Shown here piece after piece: positions 8,200 to 15,592 of a stretch of 17,072 nucleotides of DNA (its first letter is position 1; every line of letters starts with the position of its first letter). Origin of the DNA: Sedimentisphaerales bacterium (GTDB taxonomy: Bacteria; Planctomycetota; Phycisphaerae; Sedimentisphaerales; Anaerobacaceae); assembly GCA_030630905.1 (NCBI GenBank), contig DAOVMB010000006.1:1-17072 (forward strand). Direction: 5' to 3'. The notes under the pieces were generated by a model. It was not told where the DNA came from. It was given only the letters and a program-made list of their open reading frames with translations, and made no database searches. Both the position numbers and the translations under genes were made by a program.

Positions 8200-9081
8200 C
8201 TAACCTTGGTATCGCTTTTGTATCACTTGCTTAACATCGTCTACCGTTCCGGAAAACGGACCGGGTTTCTCCATTTTCAAAGAAGTCAACGCCGCGGCAA
8301 AAAGACAGGACTCCTGCGGCGAATTATTCTTTCGCCAGTTACAATAAGCACTAAAACATGTATCTCCCCTGCCGGTTCTGCCGGTGAGATTCTTTGCGGT
8401 AAACGGCGATGTATATACTTGTCCATTAGCACAGATAGTAACACCCGAATTTTGCGTCACCATTACTTCGTCAGATCCCCAGTCATTCAGTATCCGTGCC
8501 GCTTTTTCACAGTCATTCGTTCCGGTAAGAATTTCCGCCTCTGCGGCATCGGCTTTGAGATAACTAATTGTGGGAATATATTTTTTCTTCGCCGACCAAT
8601 CTCTAAAAAGCAGTCTGCCATTCTCTTTTGCCCGTAAAAAGCTTTGTGTATCAACGGCCACTTTCCCCAACTCCGACAACTGCTCAATTAAACTTTCGGG
8701 AAATTCCCCTTTGATAAGCCCTCCCAGGTAATACAAATCGGCCTTGATGTCGCCGGGTATGTCGTTGATGTCAAAAGGATCCGCAACACTTATTGCTTCG
8801 CAAGTTCTTCGCTCACGATCGCTGGTCAAATATGTGTTTCGGATTGAGGTTGTCTGTGGTGAAAAACAATGGATAAACGGCACATTACTCGCACTGAAAA
8901 CTTCCAGCAAAGGTAAATCGTCACGACTAAGCTTCGTCAGGGCAATTACATTAGTATTGATTCTCTGAGCTGTTATTGTCGAATGTACAACCGCCCCGCC
9001 GGTAAGATAGTCCCTACCTTCAGGTGTTACGATTATGTCCCTGGATACGTGTCCCAGGATTAGCACGTCATAATGAGCCAT
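8200..9081 (-). CDS. PfkB-family carbohydrate kinase, possibly an inositol kinase
   Basis: This is a 293-residue ribokinase-fold kinase. The substrate-side glycine pair is LTGGA (26-30), and the catalytic/anion-hole motif is TGRTGRGDTCFSAY (233-246) with D240 as the base. The second Ala of the usual GAGD is Arg here, giving GRGD. LKADAAEAEILTG (175-187) fits the ATP-side signature. I chose the ATG at 9079-9081 because it has the Shine-Dalgarno AAAGGA (9091-9096) and begins just before the first strand YDVLILGH. An in-frame ATG at 9118-9120 would overlap the transporter gene by 34 nt. By memory, the short N-terminal lid, the ADPFDINDIPG and VAVDTQSFLR segments resemble plant and archaeal myo-inositol kinases more than sugar kinases. 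It sits 5 nt after the transporter stop as the last gene of the inositol operon. Kinase family is certain, substrate inferred. Confidence 0.85.
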   Translation of the reverse strand: MAHYDVLILGHVSRDIIVTPEGRDYLTGGAVVHSTITAQRINTNVIALTKLSRDDLPLLEVFSASNVPFIHCFSPQTTSIRNTYLTSDRERRTCEAISVADPFDINDIPGDIKADLYYLGGLIKGEFPESLIEQLSELGKVAVDTQSFLRAKENGRLLFRDWSAKKKYIPTISYLKADAAEAEILTGTNDCEKAARILNDWGSDEVMVTQNSGVTICANGQVYTSPFTAKNLTGRTGRGDTCFSAYCNWRKNNSPQESCLFAAALTSLKMEKPGPFSGTVDDVKQVIQKRYQG

Positions 9082-9086
9082 AATTA

Positions 9087-10673
9087 CTAATCCTTTGGCT
9101 TTACCTTCCATAGCGTGCAAGATATCAAAACAGCAACAATGGCCGCCCCCAGCCAGAAATAAAACGCTTTATCAAAATCATGTATTGTTTGGCCATGGAC
9201 AGTCATCTTGCCTGCTTCTATTAAACTGCCGCTAATCCAGTCCTGGAAGGCAGCTCCAACATAACTGAACATTCCCACCAGCCCCATAGCTGCACCGCTG
9301 GCGCGCTTGGAGCAGATATCTATAGCGATAAGCCCGCCCAGAAAAACCAGTAATCCACCCAAACCAAAAGCAAACAAAGAAATGCCGACCAGATGGAGGG
9401 GTTCAAATTTGCGCGACACGTTCAAGTTCGTATCATTCTGCTCTATGCGAAATCCTTTCCAGAACAGATACCATTTATCATAATCAATGTGCCATTCTTT
9501 TTCATCACCGTCTTCAACCAGGGATACCCTGGCCTCCTGCTGCAAAACAATCCCTTTATCTTCGAATGTGTTAATCAGCGCCGGCCCGACATCTCCTTCC
9601 GTCAAATATTGCGCAGCGGACTTATCCAGAGTAAATAAATATGTCGAAGGCACGATAAATAATATTATCAGCCCTAAGATTTTTATAAGCCCATACATCA
9701 GCGTCGTAACGTTTCGGCGGGATTTAAAAAAGAAATCCGAAACAAATCCAGAGGTGACCGCCCCGACCGTTTCCATAATTTTCGCCAGAAAAAGAATAAA
9801 GCCGGCCGTTACCAGTGAATAGGATTTTGCTTCCTGCAAATACAACACGCCCCAACTGTTCACGCCGTAACGCGCTATATACATAGCGACGCAGGAAATA
9901 CCAAGGATCCAGACATAAGGATTCTTTATCACGCCAAATTGTGCTCTATTGACTGAATCCTGCTCCAGGTCGGCATTGCCCGGATGATCATCCTTGTAAT
10001 CGGCGACCAAAGGAAGGCCGTAAGTTCGCGGTCGATCGGCCAGCGTTTTGAACAACAACAAAGCCACCACTATCGAGATAAGCCCCGCACTCCAGAAGCC
10101 CCATTGCCATCCTGCCGCGGCAATTATTAACGCAGTGACCGCAAAAGTGACCCCCTCACCGATACTGTGAGCCATACTCCACAAACCATATCGCGTCCCG
10201 CGCTCTTTATTACTGAACCATTGGGATATAGAAGCACCGCTGGGAGCGGACCCCATGGACTGAAACCAGCCGTTGATACCCCACAAAATAACAAACAACA
10301 AAAACAATCTGGTAAAACCAAACAAAATCACAATAACCGACGATACCAGCAGCCCCGTGGACATAAACCGGCGAATATTACTTCGGTCCGCCAGAAAACC
10401 GTTTGTGAGTTTCCCAAAAGCATACGTAATAAAAAACGCAAAACCAATCTTTCCCATCTGTTCGGCATTTAAAATATCCGCATCGATCATCGACTTTTTC
10501 GCCACCGAAAAACTCAGGCGACATACATAAAAGAAACTGTAACCAAACAGTAGCGAAAGAAACACCGACGTTCTCTTTCTCTCGAATAACCTGGTAACTT
10601 CCTCGTTATTCTCCAACAGCGGTTTATCCGGACCGGTCTTGAAATAATTGAAACATTGGCTAATCATATTCAT
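9087..10673 (-). CDS. MFS transporter, organophosphate:phosphate antiporter type (GlpT/UhpT-like)
   Basis: This 528-residue inner-membrane protein has about 12 helices. The first helix, FFYVCRLSFSVAKKSM (47-62), carries R52 where GlpT has Arg45. YIARYGVNSWGVLYL (265-279) carries R268 where GlpT has Arg269. These two arginines bind the phosphate group in this family. RYGLWSMAHSIGEG (161-174) matches the central family signature. Expected activity is uptake of a phosphorylated polyol or sugar in exchange for phosphate. An unusual hydrophilic insert of about 80 residues (345-424) lies between helices 9 and 10, on the predicted periplasmic side, which explains the extra length over about 450. I prefer the ATG at 10671-10673, placed 4 nt after GAGGA (10678-10682). 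The ATG at 10665-10667 is also possible. The longer start at 10691 overlaps the aldolase stop by 8 nt but lacks a ribosome site. It follows the aldolase gene by 10 nt. Confidence 0.88.
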   Translation of the reverse strand: MNMISQCFNYFKTGPDKPLLENNEEVTRLFERKRTSVFLSLLFGYSFFYVCRLSFSVAKKSMIDADILNAEQMGKIGFAFFITYAFGKLTNGFLADRSNIRRFMSTGLLVSSVIVILFGFTRLFLLFVILWGINGWFQSMGSAPSGASISQWFSNKERGTRYGLWSMAHSIGEGVTFAVTALIIAAAGWQWGFWSAGLISIVVALLLFKTLADRPRTYGLPLVADYKDDHPGNADLEQDSVNRAQFGVIKNPYVWILGISCVAMYIARYGVNSWGVLYLQEAKSYSLVTAGFILFLAKIMETVGAVTSGFVSDFFFKSRRNVTTLMYGLIKILGLIILFIVPSTYLFTLDKSAAQYLTEGDVGPALINTFEDKGIVLQQEARVSLVEDGDEKEWHIDYDKWYLFWKGFRIEQNDTNLNVSRKFEPLHLVGISLFAFGLGGLLVFLGGLIAIDICSKRASGAAMGLVGMFSYVGAAFQDWISGSLIEAGKMTVHGQTIHDFDKAFYFWLGAAIVAVLISCTLWKVKPKD

Positions 10674-10683
10674 TCGTTCCTCT

Positions 10684-11640
10684 TCATACATACCAATCGT
10701 AACTTAGCTTCGGAGAATCATAAACTTCAGTAAAAGGCCGCCCCAGCGCCTCGCAAAGCGACCGTAAGCGCCGCATTCGCTCATATCCAACCGTTCGGAG
10801 AAAATTGTTTCGTGCAGGGCTATCCAGCGTCACTGCTTCTTTCCAGACGGCTCGCCCGGCCATCACGCCGCCGGCTCCCGCCTCACAGGCGATGCGCACC
10901 TGCTTTAGAAAAGTATCATAAGAAACACCGGCGGACAATAATACCCAGGGAGCTTTGCTTGTGTCCGTCAACTCCCGGCATGCATCACGCCAGATATTTT
11001 CATCCGGCTCGACGCTTACATCCACTGGAAATTCCGCTTTGAGAATATCAACGCCTAACGGCACAAGACGACGAGCAGTTTCAATTACCACCTTTCGTCT
11101 CTGCTCGGCTTCCAAAGGCCCGAGCGAACCGTCGGAAGAATACGATAAAGGTTCGAGGAAAAAAGGAATGTCATTTCGAGCGCAATCGGCGGCCACTTCC
11201 TGAACAAGCGCCTCTCGCTCGCCAGCTTCCGAGGCCGCGGGATTGTAGTAAAGCAGCATTTTCACGCCCGAGGCTCCCATACGAACCGTCTTTTCAACCG
11301 ACCAGTTCTCAACCAGGCCTGTCGTACGATTCGCCGGATCGCCCGTCGAGCCGGTATCCAAAGCAACTATCAATCCTGTCCCGGCGGGCATCGAGCTGTC
11401 GGCTACACATTGACCGGCGGCCGTTTCCGGATCTAATAGAACGGCAGTTGTCGCCGGCGCCAGGTGCCGGACAATATCGCATTTGAGCGCGGTCAGTGCT
11501 TCATTTGATTTGCCTTCGGGCGATTCCTTTTCCAGCGAACGACGAAGCGGACCGCGGTGATCAACCGCTACTACAGCAAAAGTACCTGTCGAACCGGCCA
11601 TCTGCTGCAACCGGCGCCATTTACCTATGGTCATTGCCAT
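10684..11640 (-). CDS. LacD-type class I aldolase, probable 2-deoxy-5-keto-gluconate-6-phosphate aldolase of inositol catabolism
   Basis: This 318-residue TIM-barrel aldolase belongs to the tagatose-bisphosphate (LacD) / sulfofructose-phosphate (YihT) class I group. The Schiff-base lysine is K201 in DILKAEFPV. Accompanying residues are D27 in AVDHRG, K127 in VKMLLYY and E163 in FFLEPLSY. LLSAGVSYDTF (234-244) and MAGRAVWKEA (260-269) match the phosphate-binding end of the barrel. In an operon with iolB, C, D, E and G but no visible IolJ, its likely reaction is cleavage of 2-deoxy-5-keto-gluconate 6-phosphate to dihydroxyacetone phosphate and malonate semialdehyde. The DUF2090 domain fused to IolC in some bacteria is, as I recall, of this same fold. 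The ATG at 11638-11640 is chosen because of the Shine-Dalgarno AGAGGTG (11648-11654, 7-nt spacer). An in-frame start at 11691 would add 17 residues without homology. Fold is confident; substrate comes from context. Confidence 0.87.
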   Translation of the reverse strand: MAMTIGKWRRLQQMAGSTGTFAVVAVDHRGPLRRSLEKESPEGKSNEALTALKCDIVRHLAPATTAVLLDPETAAGQCVADSSMPAGTGLIVALDTGSTGDPANRTTGLVENWSVEKTVRMGASGVKMLLYYNPAASEAGEREALVQEVAADCARNDIPFFLEPLSYSSDGSLGPLEAEQRRKVVIETARRLVPLGVDILKAEFPVDVSVEPDENIWRDACRELTDTSKAPWVLLSAGVSYDTFLKQVRIACEAGAGGVMAGRAVWKEAVTLDSPARNNFLRTVGYERMRRLRSLCEALGRPFTEVYDSPKLSYDWYV

Positions 11641-11642
11641 AT

Positions 11643-11708
11643 TGTAACACCTCTGGGAATATGTACTCGATACAATACCGGCGTCATTCACACAATCGCC
11701 GGGTTACA
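11643..11708 (-). repeat. Nested inverted repeats in the iolG-aldolase gap
   Basis: The 68-nt gap contains a perfect 6-bp GC-only stem, CCGGCG (11678-11683) with CGCCGG (11697-11702), around a 13-nt loop. Directly abutting it is a second perfect pair, TGTAAC (11643-11648) with GTTACA (11703-11708), which spans almost the whole gap. There is no T tract, so it is not an intrinsic terminator. The outer arm touches the aldolase Shine-Dalgarno. It may stabilise or process the mRNA, or tune translation of the downstream genes. The pairing is seen directly; any role is inference. Confidence 0.4.
11648..11654 (-). promoter_or_regulatory. Ribosome binding site fixing the aldolase start
   Basis: AGAGGTG on the minus strand, 7 nt before the ATG at 11638-11640. 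It decides for the shorter 318-residue aldolase over the in-frame start at 11691. Confidence 0.7.
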
Positions 11709-12731
11709 CTACTCAACCTCGTCAAGGCGAACAGGGCGATTTTCCTCGTACGATTTTCTTGCCGCACGAGCCATCACCACCGGAATTCGCCCATCAATTC
11801 CCGACACCGGCGGGGGTGAATTATTGATCACCGCCTTGAGAAACCGGTCGATTTCTTCCAGATAGCTGTCGACATAACGATCCATAAAGAAGTTCAACGG
11901 CAGATCACGCCGAACATTGTCCTTCGTCTGTACTGTCGCGGTATTCGGATAATTATTGGCGGTACTAATACAACCTTTACTGCCGAAAATTTCCACTCGT
12001 TGATCGTAACCATAAACAGCCTTACGACTGTTATCAATCGTAGCAATCACCCCATTGGCAAATTTCAGCGTTATCATAACCGTATCCAGATCGCCAGCCC
12101 CGGCAATGGCCGGGTCAACCCGAACAGCACCGGCCACGTACACTTCCTCGACCTCACTACCGATCAAAAAACGGGCCATATCAAAATCATGAATAGTCAT
12201 GTCCAGAAAAATACCGCCGGAAACTTTAATGTATTCGATAGGAGGCGGGCCGGGATCACGACTGATAATATGCATTAAATGCGGCTCGCCAATTTCCCCG
12301 CTTTCCACTGCCTGACGAACACGCTGGTAATTGGCATCGAATCGCCGATTAAAGCCAACTTGCAACAAAACTCCCGCTTTATCAACAGCAGCCAAGGCCC
12401 TGTCAATCCGGCCTAAATCGTGGTCTATCGGTTTTTCACAAAAAATATGTTTACCGGCCAGCGCCGCTTCCTCGATAATTTTCGCGTGCGTGTCGGTCGA
12501 GGAGCAAATCAACACCGCCTGAATATCGGGATGACTGAGAATATCATGATAATCGGTGCCATACTGCGCAACCTGGCATTCCTGCGCACACTGCCTGGCA
12601 GCTTTCTCCACGACGTCGCTGATCATAATCAATTTTGCCTGGGCAACGCGATAACTAAGATGCCTGGCGTGCAGTTGTCCGATCCGACCGGCTCCGATCA
12701 CGCCAAAGGTCAATTTATCTGATTTTGCCAA
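11709..12731 (-). CDS. iolG: Inositol 2-dehydrogenase (Gfo/Idh/MocA family)
   Basis: This is a 340-residue cytoplasmic NAD-dependent oxidoreductase that should oxidise myo-inositol to scyllo-inosose (2-keto-myo-inositol), the entry step of the pathway. It has an N-terminal Rossmann fold with GAGRIG (13-18), then EKP with catalytic K100. The C-terminal substrate domain carries the hallmark GGIFLDMTIHDFDMARF (172-188), whose D177 and H181 correspond to Asp172 and His176 of the Bacillus subtilis enzyme. The length is normal for the family. The start is TTG (12729-12731), 8 nt after a strong AAAGGAG (12740-12746), and there is no ATG before residue 36. The Shine-Dalgarno lies inside the last codons of iolE, whose stop is 3 nt upstream, so translation of the two is probably coupled. 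A scyllo-inositol preference cannot be excluded from sequence. Confidence 0.93.
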   Translation of the reverse strand: MAKSDKLTFGVIGAGRIGQLHARHLSYRVAQAKLIMISDVVEKAARQCAQECQVAQYGTDYHDILSHPDIQAVLICSSTDTHAKIIEEAALAGKHIFCEKPIDHDLGRIDRALAAVDKAGVLLQVGFNRRFDANYQRVRQAVESGEIGEPHLMHIISRDPGPPPIEYIKVSGGIFLDMTIHDFDMARFLIGSEVEEVYVAGAVRVDPAIAGAGDLDTVMITLKFANGVIATIDNSRKAVYGYDQRVEIFGSKGCISTANNYPNTATVQTKDNVRRDLPLNFFMDRYVDSYLEEIDRFLKAVINNSPPPVSGIDGRIPVVMARAARKSYEENRPVRLDEVE

Positions 12732-12734
12732 CTC

Positions 12735-13673
12735 TTAGACTCCTTTCGCTCGCAAGTATTCGCGGTTACGCCGGGCGCTCTCCTTCGGCGACCCCATGCC
12801 GGGCAAAACATCCTGTTCAACTACGGCCCAGCCGTCATAATCTTGCTTCTTTAACCATTTCAGTACTGCCGGAAAATCGACACAACCTTGTCCGAGCTCG
12901 CAAAATACCCCTTGCCTAACCGCCTCAAAATAGTCCCAACCTTCGCTGCGCGCGCTGTCGGCGATTTGAGGATGACAATCTTTGAAGTGCATATACCAGA
13001 TACGTTCGGCAAAAAGTTCAAGGCCTTCCAGCACAGCTTTCGGATCGTTTTTTCCTGAACCGTAAGCAAAGTGACCGGTATCGAATACCAGTCCCAGCAG
13101 GCCGGGATCGGTCATCTCAAGTAAGTGAGCAACCTCGTCACGCCTTTCGACAAATCCGGCGCAATGATGATGAAACACTGTGCGCAAACCGGTTTGCGAC
13201 TTTACCGCTCGTGCAATTTCTTCGGCGCCACGGGCAAACACCTTCCACTGCTCATCGGTTAGGCTCATTTCGCTGCTTGTACGCCCGGCATTGGCTGTCC
13301 GAACCGCATCGGTTCCATTATCATCGGCAAGAACCAAAAACGGTGATTGCTCGTACTCACCCCTTTCGGCGACATCAGCCAACAAGCGGGCAATCTTCAA
13401 CGATTCGGCCACACCGGCTTTATGGGCATCGGCATCTTTCAACGCCACCGGCACAAACGCACCGAGCATTACCAGCCCGCGCCCGGCCAATTCAGCGTGC
13501 AATTGCTCGGCGCTTGTTGGCATGTAGCCCCAGTCGCCCAACTCGGTGCCGTCATAGCCTGTTTTCTTTAATTCATCGAGCATTTGCCCGTAAGGTATTG
13601 CCTGGCCTTCAAGCCCTTCGAATTCCAGAGAACCCCAGGAGCATGGAGCATTCGCGATGCGAATTGTTGACAT
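12735..13673 (-). CDS. iolE: 2-keto-myo-inositol dehydratase (inosose dehydratase), IolE-like
   Basis: This 312-residue protein is of the xylose-isomerase-like TIM-barrel family. The N terminus IANAPCSWG (6-14) is characteristic of IolE. Likely metal-site and active-site residues are E44 in TELGDWGY, H168-H170 in FHHHCAG, D198 with H201 in FDTGHF, H229 in HFKD, and E286 in VVEQDV. It should dehydrate 2-keto-myo-inositol to the trihydroxycyclohexane dione that IolD hydrolyses. The isomerase IolI belongs to the same superfamily and is the main alternative, but NAPCSWG, the length and the place between iolD and iolG favour IolE. The start ATG at 13671-13673 has AAAGGA (13679-13684) with a 5-nt spacer and lies 20 nt after the iolD stop. 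Confidence 0.87.
   Translation of the reverse strand: MSTIRIANAPCSWGSLEFEGLEGQAIPYGQMLDELKKTGYDGTELGDWGYMPTSAEQLHAELAGRGLVMLGAFVPVALKDADAHKAGVAESLKIARLLADVAERGEYEQSPFLVLADDNGTDAVRTANAGRTSSEMSLTDEQWKVFARGAEEIARAVKSQTGLRTVFHHHCAGFVERRDEVAHLLEMTDPGLLGLVFDTGHFAYGSGKNDPKAVLEGLELFAERIWYMHFKDCHPQIADSARSEGWDYFEAVRQGVFCELGQGCVDFPAVLKWLKKQDYDGWAVVEQDVLPGMGSPKESARRNREYLRAKGV
12740..12746 (-). promoter_or_regulatory. Ribosome binding site of iolG inside the end of iolE
   Basis: AAAGGAG on the minus strand forms the Lys-Gly codons plus the first base of the Val codon at the end of iolE, 8 nt before the TTG start of iolG. It supports the TTG start choice and implies translational coupling. Confidence 0.75.
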
Positions 13674-13693
13674 GCAAGTCCTTTCATTTCTTC

Positions 13694-15574
13694 TTAGAAG
13701 AAAAACCTCTCCATTTTAACATTCTTTTCCCATTCCTTGCGGGCTTGTTTGACGCCATCCATCTCGCTTACTTCGGCCACCGGCACATCCCACCAGCTTT
13801 CATAGCCGGGCACACCTGCATAACGATCATTCCGGACATAAATCACCGTGGTCCGATCGGTTTTTTTTGATTCTTTGAACGCTTTAACAAAATCATCATA
13901 CGTTTTGCACTCGATAACGTGAGCGCCCAGTCCGCGGGCATTCATCGCATAATTTACCGGAAGTACTTCAACTTCATCCGATTCATCGCCGGGAAGCTTG
14001 TTATCGCGGGGAAAAGCATAACGTGTACCAAATCCTTCCTGACCTATCGAACGGCTGAGCCCGCCGATACTGTTAAAACCCTCGTTGTCCATCAGAACAA
14101 TAGTAAGTTTATATCCTTCCTGTATGGAAGTGACAATTTCATTGCAGAGCATCAGGTAGCTGCCGTCGCCCACCATGACAATCACTTGACGCTCCGGAGC
14201 CGCCATTTTGATTCCCAGCCCACCGGCAATTTCATAGCCCATGCAGCTATAGCCATATTCGAGATGGAAATTCTTCGAATGCCGGGTACGCCACAATTTA
14301 TGCAGGTCGCCGGGCATACTACCGGCCGCATTTATCATCACGGCGTCAGGTTCGCTTAATTCGTTAACTACGCCGATTAGCTCACCCTGACTCGGCAGTG
14401 GTTTATTACGGATCGCGTAAATCCGGTCTACTTCTTCCTGCCATTCTTTATGAAGTTGCTGTGCCTTTTGCTGATAGTCTTTCTCGATATGATAACCTTC
14501 CAGCAGTTCCATTAATTCCTCAAGAGTTACCCTCGCATCGGCCAGTAATGGCAAAGCGGCATGCTTATACGCATCAAATTCAGCAACGTTAATATTTACA
14601 AAACGAACATTGGGATTTTGAAAGGCAGTCTTGCTTGCTGTGGTGAAATCGCTGTAGCGTGTTCCAATGCCAATGACCAGGTCTGCCTTGCGCGCTATAC
14701 GGTTTGCGGCAAAATTCCCCGTCACACCTATCGCTCCCAGGTTCAGCTTATTGTCATAGAGCAAACTGCCCTTGCCTGCCATTGTTACACCTACCGGAAT
14801 ACCTGTTTTCTCTACAAAATCCTTGAGAGTGTCCTGGGCTCCGCTGTAAATAACCCCGCCCCCGGCGATAATCAATGGACATTTTGAATCGCGTATCCAC
14901 CGGGCCGCTTCCACCAGGACTGTATGATCGGCCAGGTTACGAGGGATCCTCCAGATGCGTTTTTTAAAGAATTCAACCGGATAATCGTATGCCTCGGTTT
15001 GGGTATCCTCAGGAAGTGAAATAGTAACCGCCCCGGTATCGGCAGGGCTGGTGAGCACTCGCATAGCCTCAGGCAATGCCGTCAATATCTGGTCTGCCCG
15101 GTTGATGCGGTCCCAGTATCGACTCACCGGCGTAAAACAGTCACATACCGATATGTCCTGGGTGATTTCAGACTCCAACTGTTGCAGAACCGGTGCTACG
15201 TTGCGACGTGCGAATATATCACCTGGCAGCAGCAGCACAGGAAGATGATTCGTTGTCGCCACGGCCGCTCCGGTAATCATGTTCGTCGCTCCGGGGCCGA
15301 TAGATGAGAGACATACGAACGTCTGCATCCGATTTTTCATCTTGGCATAAGCAGCCGAGGCGTGCACCATCGCCTGTTCATTGCGGGTCTGGTAATAGCG
15401 CAACTGTGGATATTGCTGTAATGCCTGCCCTATCCCCGATACACAACCATGACCAAAAACTCCAAAACACCCTGCAAAGAGAGCATTTTTATCACCATCA
15501 CGCTCGGTATACTGGCAGGTGAGGTACTTAATCAACGCCTGCGCCATCGTCAAACGAACAGTCTTAGCACTCAT
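13694..15574 (-). CDS. iolD: 3D-(3,5/4)-trihydroxycyclohexane-1,2-dione hydrolase (ThDP-dependent)
   Basis: This 626-residue protein is of the acetolactate-synthase/pyruvate-decarboxylase superfamily. It opens the inositol ring by hydrolysing a C-C bond to give 5-deoxyglucuronate. Three domains are visible. The N-terminal pyrimidine-binding domain has the cofactor-activating E66 in TRNEQAMVHASAAYAKM. The central domain includes LIIAGGGVIYSGA (234-246). The C-terminal diphosphate-binding domain has the Mg/ThDP motif GDGSYLM (469-475), leading to N497 in MDNEGFNSIGG. The C-terminal GVPGYESWWDVPVAEVSE is typical of IolD and absent from acetolactate synthases. The length matches the family. The start ATG at 15572-15574 has GGAGG (15582-15586) with a 7-nt spacer and follows the iolC stop by 18 nt. 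Confidence 0.96.
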   Translation of the reverse strand: MSAKTVRLTMAQALIKYLTCQYTERDGDKNALFAGCFGVFGHGCVSGIGQALQQYPQLRYYQTRNEQAMVHASAAYAKMKNRMQTFVCLSSIGPGATNMITGAAVATTNHLPVLLLPGDIFARRNVAPVLQQLESEITQDISVCDCFTPVSRYWDRINRADQILTALPEAMRVLTSPADTGAVTISLPEDTQTEAYDYPVEFFKKRIWRIPRNLADHTVLVEAARWIRDSKCPLIIAGGGVIYSGAQDTLKDFVEKTGIPVGVTMAGKGSLLYDNKLNLGAIGVTGNFAANRIARKADLVIGIGTRYSDFTTASKTAFQNPNVRFVNINVAEFDAYKHAALPLLADARVTLEELMELLEGYHIEKDYQQKAQQLHKEWQEEVDRIYAIRNKPLPSQGELIGVVNELSEPDAVMINAAGSMPGDLHKLWRTRHSKNFHLEYGYSCMGYEIAGGLGIKMAAPERQVIVMVGDGSYLMLCNEIVTSIQEGYKLTIVLMDNEGFNSIGGLSRSIGQEGFGTRYAFPRDNKLPGDESDEVEVLPVNYAMNARGLGAHVIECKTYDDFVKAFKESKKTDRTTVIYVRNDRYAGVPGYESWWDVPVAEVSEMDGVKQARKEWEKNVKMERFFF

Positions 15575-15592
15575 GTCAAAACCTCCAAATTG

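Noticed and set aside
8176..8637. Plus-strand open frame of 153 codons over the kinase 3' end
   Set aside because: It is antisense to the PfkB kinase, whose catalytic motifs are in the minus frame, and it shows no recognisable domain.
10674..10691. Transporter start at 10691 overlapping the aldolase stop by 8 nt
   Set aside because: Possible by coupling, but there is no ribosome site before it, while GAGGA stands just before the ATG at 10671-10673. The extra six residues add no conserved sequence.
13211..13870. Long plus-strand open frame of 219 codons
   Set aside because: It lies antisense across the iolE-iolD boundary, has low-complexity Arg/His/Pro-rich composition and no family motif. 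It is a shadow of the minus-strand genes.
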